Shown: piece after piece, positions 57,600 to 64,000 of the stretch
Numbering within the stretch: position 1 is the first letter of the stretch
Layout: each line of letters opens with the position of its first letter
Source of the DNA: Pisaster brevispinus
Taxonomy: Eukaryota > Echinodermata > Asteroidea > Forcipulatida > Asteriidae
Length of the DNA: 64,000 nucleotides
Assembly: GCA_023634235.1 (NCBI GenBank)
Contig: JAMKCF010000001.1
Coordinates: forward strand, 12,472,258-12,536,257
Direction of reading: 5' to 3'
The notes under the pieces: model-generated
Database searches by the model: none
Seen by the model: only the letters and a program-made list of their open reading frames with translations
Told to the model about the DNA's origin: nothing
Program-made: the position numbers and the translations under genes

Positions 57600-58779
57600 T
57601 GTGGCGGATTTCCCGCGAGTCTCATTCAAATTCAGAAGTTAGAGAGAGGTTCACCATCTGTAGCGAAAGTCTCCCAAACCCCGAATCCAAATGCTTCCTC
57701 GGACCTAGGAAATACTTCGAGCAATCTCAGGCCCAGGGATGTGAGCTCGTTTGGAGGAGATTTACCGCCGATTGATAACTGGTTGTCTGGGCACTCTTGG
57801 GCAGGGCAGGATAACTCACTGGGGAGGACACACAAATAAACTGACTCGGGCACAGTTCTGTGTCAATTCTCACTTATTGCCTCCTGGGCAATCCTCTTTA
57901 TTGCCTCTGTGCAATTCTCTTTGTTGCCTCTGGGCAACAATCTCTTGCGGAAATTATATTTCCTTGCTCTACCCTTAAACAAACCTTTAACAAGCCTTTA
58001 ACAAGCCTTTAACAAACCTTGGCTTCCCGAGTGCACCCTTGCGCAGACGATCCAGTACTACCAAGCAGTTTTAGCGACCAAACGCACGCACTAGCACGCC
58101 GATTGTTTACAGTGCCTCTATCTGAGTTTCCCTCCAGTTGGACTACTCGACTAATAATGAACAGCCACACCAAGACAATCTCTATGATCGCCCCTGTGCC
58201 ATCCAAGTTCTCTGGGAACTCAACTATTAGCCGCCACTTCGTCACAACTATCCTACAAGGTAGCTCAAATCACTGCCCACAATCGCAAAGCAACAATTTA
58301 CGCACTGACCGTTTACATTGACACTGTCCACACTGGATCGCTGAACGGAACGCTACACTCAGCAAGTTACACAGTTTACAGGATTCGGAAGTAGGTCGGA
58401 GGCAGCAATGTGCGTCCGGCCGAACAGCAACGGCAAACTACACTCCCCGGTGTTTGATCTGAACTGTTCCAACTCACGTCTGTTCTCTTTGCTTGCAAAA
58501 ATCACTCTGCCAGGCCGGGCGGGCACGCCCGGACAAGCCACGCTGCAGCACTTGGCCTGGACACACCCAGGCATCATCCAACCACCAATGATCGGACAAC
58601 GCCTGCCTGTATCCATGCCAAGAGCACGCTCTCGGCAGCTGCTCGCGCTGGATTGGTCACCGAGACCTGCCACTTACATTGCGCTCTCCTCCACCCTACT
58701 TCCAGACAGAAGGTTCAAGAACCTTACCAAATAATACAGGAAGATTAGACTTGTGTCGGTCCACCCCAATCTCGTCACA
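57600..58779 (-). repeat. 3' LTR of gypsy-2 (about 1,180 bp)
   Basis: On the plus strand it begins TGTGGCGGATTTCC and ends AATCTCGTCACA, giving TGTGACGAG...CCGCCACA on the element strand. It contains short internal repeats (TTGCCTCTGGGCAA-type at 57,880-57,945 and CCTTTAACAAG at 57,982-58,020). The limits are inferred from TG...CA ends and the break in the flanking gene. I found no clear polypurine tract next to it. Confidence 0.6.
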
Positions 58780-59354
58780 TAGGCCCAAGCTTAGCTTGGA
58801 CTGTCCCCAGTCCAAACCTGCTAAAAACCCGAAACGAGATGTGTGACCGGCACAAGTCTACTCTGAAACAACTTTAAGAAACTTACTTTAAGCTCAATAA
58901 CTATTCACAAGTTTTACACGTATTTTTATGGTTTTATACATAAGAAAATACATCTCTTAGAAAAATACATCTCTTCTCACTTTTATACAAAACGGCACTC
59001 TAAACTTTTTCTTAGCTGAACTTAAAATCGGCAAGAAAATTTGTCTTCTTTTTCTTTACAAACTTTGCGAGGCACTTAGCCTACACACTTTTTTTATATA
59101 AATCTTTGGCTCTGTACTGGTTTCCTGATGGACTTTAAACAAACTCCACTTAAGTGTTCCTTTATACATAATCAACTTTGAAATCACTTTTTATACAAAA
59201 TCAAACTGTGGAATCACTTAATCAAATATTTACAGATTGCACCTTATACATTGGAAACTGTGATTTAAGAAAATATACTTTGACTAATAACACTTCTCAG
59301 ACTTTAACTTTACAAAAACCTGTAATACTTTAAGAACACGCGAACGAAACCACT
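58780..59354 (-). other. Non-coding stretch between zinc-finger ORF and LTR of gypsy-2
   Basis: AT-rich with no ORF. Near 58,800 there is a GCTTAGCTTGGACTG-like inverted motif. It should contain the polypurine tract and 3' UTR, not identified. Confidence 0.5.
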
Positions 59355-60089
59355 TTACTCTCCATCAGCCAGCTCTGTCATCTCCTCGTCCGAGAAGTCG
59401 AGTCGTTCATCGAGTTCGGCCGTCTCCAACTTTTCCTTTACGTCCACTTCACGTCCAACGATGCGGTTTTTGTAGATGGTCTCCACAGTTGTCCGTATCC
59501 TCTTCGTCACTAGACGCCGCACCTTACCGGGGGGAGGGGAACACAGGTGCTCGCGTTCTGGAGACAGTGCTCTGGGTTCCAGCGATGGCATGGACGACCT
59601 TGAGGATGCGGGAGAGGGGGGTCGAGGCGCCATCATTGCCATCATCCCTCGGGGCTTCCCACTCGGTATGGCAACATGGGGAGACGGGCATCTCATCAAT
59701 GGGGAAATCGGGCAGGGGGAGAGAGACAGAATGACGGTCTCTTCTGCTGAGGCATCTCGGCGAGGCGCTTCTACAGTGCCATCCTCGTTGGGGCAACCAC
59801 CTGAGGCATCCACTTGAGCCAACAGGACATTCGGCCCCTCTGGTGCCGAGTCCTCCCTCGTTGGCTTTATCTCTTTCGCTTCCTCCCTCTCAGCGGGGTG
59901 AAACTTCACGTAGTGTCTCTCCATCGTCGACCGTGCTGTGGCTCGGTACTGGCACTGCTTACAGCACAGGTACTCTACTGGGCCATGGGTCGCCTTGATG
60001 TGCCTCCACAGCACTTCATTCTGGGCGAACTCCTCGAAACACTCTCTACACTTGTATCCCCTCTTCCTCTTCTGTCTTCTCTCGGCCAT
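59355..60089 (-). CDS. C2H2 zinc-finger protein encoded by gypsy-2 (ORF3)
   Basis: 244 residues starting MAERRQKRKRGYKC. Two C2H2 fingers lie at about residues 14-35 (CRECFEEF...HIKATH) and 43-64 (CKQCQYRA...HYVKFH). A Pro/Ser-rich middle (PRPPSPASSRSSMPSLEPRA), a basic patch (KVRRLVTKRIRTT) and an acidic tail (SDEEMTELADGE) follow. The ORF lies 80 bp after the integrase stop on the same strand, in the position where errantiviruses carry env. It has no signal peptide or membrane segment, so it is not an envelope protein. It is intact. Nucleic-acid binding is likely from the fingers; the role in the element is unknown. Confidence 0.85.
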   Translation of the reverse strand: MAERRQKRKRGYKCRECFEEFAQNEVLWRHIKATHGPVEYLCCKQCQYRATARSTMERHYVKFHPAEREEAKEIKPTREDSAPEGPNVLLAQVDASGGCPNEDGTVEAPRRDASAEETVILSLSPCPISPLMRCPSPHVAIPSGKPRGMMAMMAPRPPSPASSRSSMPSLEPRALSPEREHLCSPPPGKVRRLVTKRIRTTVETIYKNRIVGREVDVKEKLETAELDERLDFSDEEMTELADGE

Positions 60090-60169
60090 CTTTATCTCTT
60101 GTATCTGTGGGTCAACAAAACAAAAACTAACGTTATTGCTGACCCTTCGCTAGAGTTTCTGCATGTACA

Positions 60170-61591
60170 CTAGTCTCGATACCTGGAAGGTACCCGATGG
60201 CTTCTCTTGGGATACCTCCGACACTCTGGTTCGGATACGTAATCCCTATTGCTTATCTTTAGCATCTTCCCTTGAGACGCTTCCTCACCTTCCTCTTTCA
60301 GCGTCCCTCTCTCGGACACCGATTTCTCTCTAAGAGAGTTTCTCCTAACTCCCTCTCCTGGCGTCTCTGCTTCAGACACAACCTCTTCTACTGTGTCACT
60401 CTGACAGTTTTCTTCTTCACCTACTTTGCCCTCTTTAGACATTTCAGTAATCTCGTGCACCACTTCCTCAACCTGAGGGTTTCCTTCCATACTCTCCAGA
60501 GTCCAGGGAACCAACTTTTCTCCCTGGTACGGCTTCAGCCTATCGGAATGTACCACTTTGAGCTTCCCATTCCGCCGCAACTGTATGCGGAATGTCACAT
60601 CCGACAACTTCTTCACTACGAGCCACGGTCCCTCCCATCTCAGCTGGAGCTTGGGGGACATTTGCTTCCTCCTTGCCGAGTTGTGCAACCAGGCGAAATC
60701 GCCCTCTTTGAGACCCTTCTCGGTTGCTCTTCGGTCATAATTCCTCTTCTGTCTCTGGGCGCTCTTCCCGAGACATTCTCTTGCCCTCTGATGGGCAGTC
60801 TGCAGATTACTACGCAGCTCTTCTGCGAAGTCTGTGTTAGTTTCAACCTCGGTCTCAGGACAACCTGTTGTCAAGTCCACCGGTATACTAACTTCTCTTC
60901 CCAACATCATCATGTTGGGCGACTCCCCTGTGGAGTCCTGTGGGGTGCATCTGTATGCAAAGGTTGCATAAGGGAGGAACTTGTCCCAATCCTTCTGCTT
61001 CCCATGCGGACTAATGAGAGCTGCCACCATGTTCACTAGTGTCTTGTTAAACCGCTCTACCATTCCGTCACTCTTCGGATTATAGGCGGTTGTTCTCGTC
61101 TTTGTTACCCCTAGTATCTGGCACATCTCTTTGAACACCTCTGACTCAAAATTGGTGCCTTGGTCAGAGTGCAGCTCTTGTGGCACTCCGTACCGACACA
61201 CAAACTCTTGCACCAACTTGCGTGCTACTGTACTGGCCGTCGCATCTGGCAACGGAAACGCTTCCATCCATTTTGTACAGTAATCCCCTATCACTAGGAT
61301 CCACCGGTTCCCACTCTCTGTCTTGGGCAGTGGCCCAAGCAAATCTATTGCCACTCTTTCCATGGGAACTCCTACTCGGTACTGTTGCAAGGGAGCTATC
61401 CCTTTCTTTGCAGGGGACTTCCTTCTTGCACACAGGTCACAACTCCTTATGAAGGAGCGTACGTCTGCGGACATACCCGGCCAGAAATATCTGTATTTCA
61501 TCTTCGCCAAGGTTTTAGTCATGCCCAAGTGACCGCTAAGCTGTCCACCATGCACTTCTCTGAGTATCTCTTTCCTCATACTCTGAGGCAC
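60170..61591 (-). CDS. Integrase of gypsy-2
   Basis: The zinc-binding HHCC region (HGGQLSGHLGMTKT ... CDLCARRK) is complete, as is the catalytic triad: AIDLLGPLP, LHSDQGTNFES and DGMVERFNKTL with DX35E-like spacing. A GPY/F-type module (LQLRWEGPWLVVKKLSDVTF) and a Ser/Glu-rich tail ending in a basic patch (RRYPKRSHRVPSRYRD) follow. Integrase inserts the cDNA into the genome. It should be fused to RNase H; one base shifts frame near 61,590, and the apparent start MPQSMRKE lies just after this break. Otherwise intact. Confidence 0.92.
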   Translation of the reverse strand: MPQSMRKEILREVHGGQLSGHLGMTKTLAKMKYRYFWPGMSADVRSFIRSCDLCARRKSPAKKGIAPLQQYRVGVPMERVAIDLLGPLPKTESGNRWILVIGDYCTKWMEAFPLPDATASTVARKLVQEFVCRYGVPQELHSDQGTNFESEVFKEMCQILGVTKTRTTAYNPKSDGMVERFNKTLVNMVAALISPHGKQKDWDKFLPYATFAYRCTPQDSTGESPNMMMLGREVSIPVDLTTGCPETEVETNTDFAEELRSNLQTAHQRARECLGKSAQRQKRNYDRRATEKGLKEGDFAWLHNSARRKQMSPKLQLRWEGPWLVVKKLSDVTFRIQLRRNGKLKVVHSDRLKPYQGEKLVPWTLESMEGNPQVEEVVHEITEMSKEGKVGEEENCQSDTVEEVVSEAETPGEGVRRNSLREKSVSERGTLKEEGEEASQGKMLKISNRDYVSEPECRRYPKRSHRVPSRYRD

Positions 61592-63986
61592 TTAGTAGCC
61601 ATCTTACTACTTTGCCATTGTCTGACTCCCATCTCTTATGAACCAACTCATCTCTGACACATAACTGGTCCCAATAAGACCAATATGTCTTATGAGCCGC
61701 CGTCAAGTGGGAAATCTCCCTCCACTCAGGACGGTCCTTGCCCTCCTCTTTGGCCCCTAAGACCCAACTCATGGACTCATCCTCTACCTGGGCTTTTCTG
61801 AAAGCCTCCACGGGGATACTTGGTTGGGCTGCTACGCCCCTAACCAACAACTTTTCCTCCCGTGCATCTTTTCTTTCTAACGTCTCCTCAGACGTTCCGT
61901 TTGTCTCTCCCTGTTCTACCAGTTCTTCCCGGCCACACTGCTTGCAGGGTCGTCTTGACAACCCATCAGCGTTGCCGTGCTTCTTTCCAGCTCTGTGCTG
62001 GATCTCTATATCATACTCGGAAATTACCTCGAGCCAACGTGCCATCTGCCCTTCCGGGTTCTTAAAATTAAGAATCCATCTTAAGGCGCTGTGGTCAGTT
62101 CTGACTGTGACCTTCCTGCCATAGATGTACTGTTTGAAATACTTCAAGTACACTACAACGGCCAACAACTCTCTGCGGGTTACGCAGTAGTTTCTCTCTG
62201 GCCTGCTTAGCTTGCGGCTAGCATAAGCCAGAACTCTCTCTTCACCCTCCTGAACTTGACTCAACACCGCCCCAATGCCATCTCCACTAGCATCCGTATC
62301 GAGGATGAAGTCTCCCTCCGGCTTGGGGTTTGACAAGATCGGAGATGTTTGGAGTCTACTCTTGAGTTCTTCAAATGCACTCTGGCATAACTCACTCCAC
62401 TCAAACTCTCTTGACTTCTCTGTCAGAGCATGCAAAGGGCTAGCTATCTCTGCAAAACCCTGTATGAACTTTCTGTAATAGGATGCAAGGCCAAGAAAGC
62501 TTCTTACATCCTTCACACCCTTAGGGACAGGCCAATCTCTGATGGTCTGTATCTTCTTCGGATCGGTGGCTACGCCTTCTGTCGTCACTATGTGTCCCAA
62601 GTAGGTCACTGACTCCTTAAACAAGTGGCACTTGCTTGGCTTTAACTTAAGCCCTGCTTGCCTGAGTCTACTGAACACCACTCTTAGCCTCTCTATCATC
62701 TCTGGAACTGTCTTACCAAAGACAATTATGTCATCTAGATAAATCAGCAGGATTTCCCACTGTAATCCAGACATGACCTTCTCCATAAGTCTCTCGAAGG
62801 TAGCTGGGGCGTTACAGAGCCCAAATGGCATACATTTCCATCTGTATAGTCCTTTTCTCACAACAAATGTTGACTTCTGACTGGCATCATCATCTAAGTC
62901 AACCTGCCAGTATCCCGACGCCAAATCAAGCGTTGAGAACCACTTCGCACCACTTAACGCATCGAAAGTCTCATCAATGCGAGGCACTGGGTACGCATCT
63001 TTTATGGTGACCGCGTTTAACTTTCTGTAGTCTACACAGAAACGCTTGGTCCCATCTTTCTTGCCTACCAGTACAACATTGGCTGCCCACGGACTATCCG
63101 AAGGTTCTATCACTCCTCTTTTCTCTAGGTCAATGACCTGTCTCTGAATCTCTCTTTGGACACAGTCAGGGTGCCTCCTTGGTCTCTCTTTGACTGGTCT
63201 CGCATCTCCAGTGGTTATGTGATGTTTCACAATATCCGTCCTACCCATATCTTGATCACCACTGGAGAAAACGTCTTGGAACTCTACCAAGCATTCTCTG
63301 ACTGGACCAAGGTACTCGCCTTCTACATTACTTGTACTTCTTCTGTACAAGTCTAGTAATTGCTTAGGCAAACCCTGTGTCGCCTCACTAGACCCACTTG
63401 CCTCCTCTCTGATCGCCTCAGGTTCCACCGTGGAAATTGATCCCACAGTGATCCCCTTACGAGCTACTCTTTCCTCTTTGCCTGGGTTGAACACCCGCAA
63501 CGGAACAATCTTGTTCCCGGACTCTACCAGTGACCTGGCCAAGACTAAGCCTTTCTGGGCTAAGTCTCCACCTCCTTCCATAGGCTCAACTATGGCCGGC
63601 CCAGCAAACTCTTCGTCTCTTCTAGCAATAATGCCTGGCACTACTGCCTCATGCCCGGAAGGAATTATGGTTGTCTCTGCAACCACGATTCTCCCAATAA
63701 ATGGCTCTCCAGCACTACTTGTGCATTTGATCCTCTCGCCATTTATTCTCCACTCTTTGGTCTTGAAATCCAAATTACCCCCTGTGGGCAAAATGAAATC
63801 CATCCCTAAAATTCCGGAGTACTTCATCTCAGTGAAAATCGCTCTCACTGGGTGTGTTGCTCGCCCAACCTGAACATCGACCCATGCGACTCCCAGTACT
63901 GACAGGGGACTTCCATCCACCTGCCTAACTCTTACACTGTCTGTCTCCAAGACAGGTCTCTGTTCTCTAGGGATCTCGTAATACAC
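61536..63986 (-). CDS. Protease C-terminus, reverse transcriptase and RNase H of gypsy-2 (partial)
   Basis: The frame is open to the window edge, so the true start lies outside. The first 80 or so residues are the end of the aspartic protease (GILGMDFI motif); the DTG active site is not in the window. RT motifs are complete: VDYRKLN, FSTLDLASGYWQV, MPFGLCNAPATFE and YLDD in LLIYLDDIIVF, then SFLGLASYYRKFI. RNase H follows (LDTDASGDGIGAV, ELLAVVVYLKYFKQY, RTDHSALRWI, GNADGLSR). The last 20 or so residues are out of frame; the protein continues into integrase after a one-base shift near 61,590. This is the best preserved pol in the window. Confidence 0.92.
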   Translation of the reverse strand: MYYEIPREQRPVLETDSVRVRQVDGSPLSVLGVAWVDVQVGRATHPVRAIFTEMKYSGILGMDFILPTGGNLDFKTKEWRINGERIKCTSSAGEPFIGRIVVAETTIIPSGHEAVVPGIIARRDEEFAGPAIVEPMEGGGDLAQKGLVLARSLVESGNKIVPLRVFNPGKEERVARKGITVGSISTVEPEAIREEASGSSEATQGLPKQLLDLYRRSTSNVEGEYLGPVRECLVEFQDVFSSGDQDMGRTDIVKHHITTGDARPVKERPRRHPDCVQREIQRQVIDLEKRGVIEPSDSPWAANVVLVGKKDGTKRFCVDYRKLNAVTIKDAYPVPRIDETFDALSGAKWFSTLDLASGYWQVDLDDDASQKSTFVVRKGLYRWKCMPFGLCNAPATFERLMEKVMSGLQWEILLIYLDDIIVFGKTVPEMIERLRVVFSRLRQAGLKLKPSKCHLFKESVTYLGHIVTTEGVATDPKKIQTIRDWPVPKGVKDVRSFLGLASYYRKFIQGFAEIASPLHALTEKSREFEWSELCQSAFEELKSRLQTSPILSNPKPEGDFILDTDASGDGIGAVLSQVQEGEERVLAYASRKLSRPERNYCVTRRELLAVVVYLKYFKQYIYGRKVTVRTDHSALRWILNFKNPEGQMARWLEVISEYDIEIQHRAGKKHGNADGLSRRPCKQCGREELVEQGETNGTSEETLERKDAREEKLLVRGVAAQPSIPVEAFRKAQVEDESMSWVLGAKEEGKDRPEWREISHLTAAHKTYWSYWDQLCVRDELVHKRWESDNGKVVRWLLSASEYEERDTQRSAWWTA

Positions 63987-64000
63987 TTTGCTACTGATAA

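Larger units (their letters stand above)
57600..64000 (-). mobile_element. Ty3/gypsy retrotransposon 2 with extra zinc-finger ORF (runs off window)
   Basis: Minus-strand order from the window edge: protease C-terminus, RT, RNase H, integrase, C2H2 zinc-finger ORF, non-coding stretch, 3' LTR. Only one frame break (RNase H/integrase) is visible. Gag and the 5' LTR lie beyond 64,000, so LTR identity and TSD cannot be checked. It inserted into an endonuclease fragment at 57,600. Confidence 0.9.

Noticed and set aside
58019..58734. Pairs of 75-108-residue ORFs on both strands at 58.0-58.7 kb
   Set aside because: They lie inside the gypsy-2 LTR and have no recognisable domain.
60272..61039. 255-residue plus-strand ORF opposite integrase
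   Set aside because: Antisense of a well-conserved integrase; no domain of its own.
1..64000. tRNA, rRNA or snRNA genes
   Set aside because: I saw no cloverleaf with A and B boxes and no conserved rRNA or snRNA segment. The only tRNA-like sequence is the primer-site match at 27,011-27,029.

Overview
This is nuclear DNA of an animal, probably a marine invertebrate. It is AT-rich. It carries spliced genes with GT-AG introns, many CATGTACATG-type microsatellites, animal-type Helitrons, two Ty3/gypsy retrotransposons, LINE 3' ends and a transposon carrying a HECT ubiquitin ligase of the G2E3-like type common in amphioxus, fish and echinoderms. I cannot name the phylum from sequence alone. I find no convincing single-copy host gene: almost everything recognisable is mobile DNA, much of it nested.

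Layout. 0.5-9.7 kb (minus): a frame-broken Helitron gene encoding, in order, a basic/Cys-rich N-terminus, a PHD finger, a C76-like cysteine protease, an OTU protease, 18-residue tandem repeats, a DUF6570-like region, the Helitron Rep domain and a PIF1 helicase cut off before its last motifs. 11.46-11.67 and 31.36-31.57 kb: two copies of a Mutator-like MITE, each with a perfect 9-bp target duplication. 13.3-14.05 kb: minisatellite. 14.7-16.55 kb: 480-bp tandem repeats leading into a cluster of CCAAT boxes and a TATA box ahead of a small intronless ORF (16,995-17,441) that looks like an OB-fold/RPA-type protein. Decayed and tandemly amplified relatives of that gene occupy 32.6-35.9 kb. 17.76-20.65 kb: a 2.9-kb DNA transposon that I cannot assign, with 14-bp terminal repeats, TTAT target duplication and eight subterminal GGTGTYGGACRTAC sites. 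20.7-21.4 kb: LINE 3' end. 21.4-30.0 kb: Helitron/Helentron-like non-autonomous elements surrounding gypsy-1, which is truncated in integrase. 30.07-31.09 kb: a Tc1/mariner-like non-autonomous element.

38.57-56.50 kb holds two head-to-tail copies of another Helentron-like element. The second is split by the most striking object in the window: a 14.2-kb DNA transposon (41,805-55,980) with about 350-bp terminal inverted repeats, TAT...ATA ends and a 6-bp target duplication with one mismatch. It carries a damaged IS3/retroviral-integrase-like transposase (minus) and, facing it, a roughly 15-exon HECT E3 ligase gene with a ubiquitin-interacting motif (plus). This matches the IS3EU superfamily as I remember it.

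57.6-64.0 kb: gypsy-2, which runs off the window. Pol is almost intact and is followed by an extra ORF for a two-C2H2 zinc-finger protein in the position where some elements carry env.

How parts relate: ubiquitin-pathway domains recur on separate transposons (C76-like and OTU proteases on the Helitron, HECT ligase plus UIM on the IS3EU-like element). Most transposase, Rep and RT genes are broken, so the locus looks like a graveyard with a few recent insertions.
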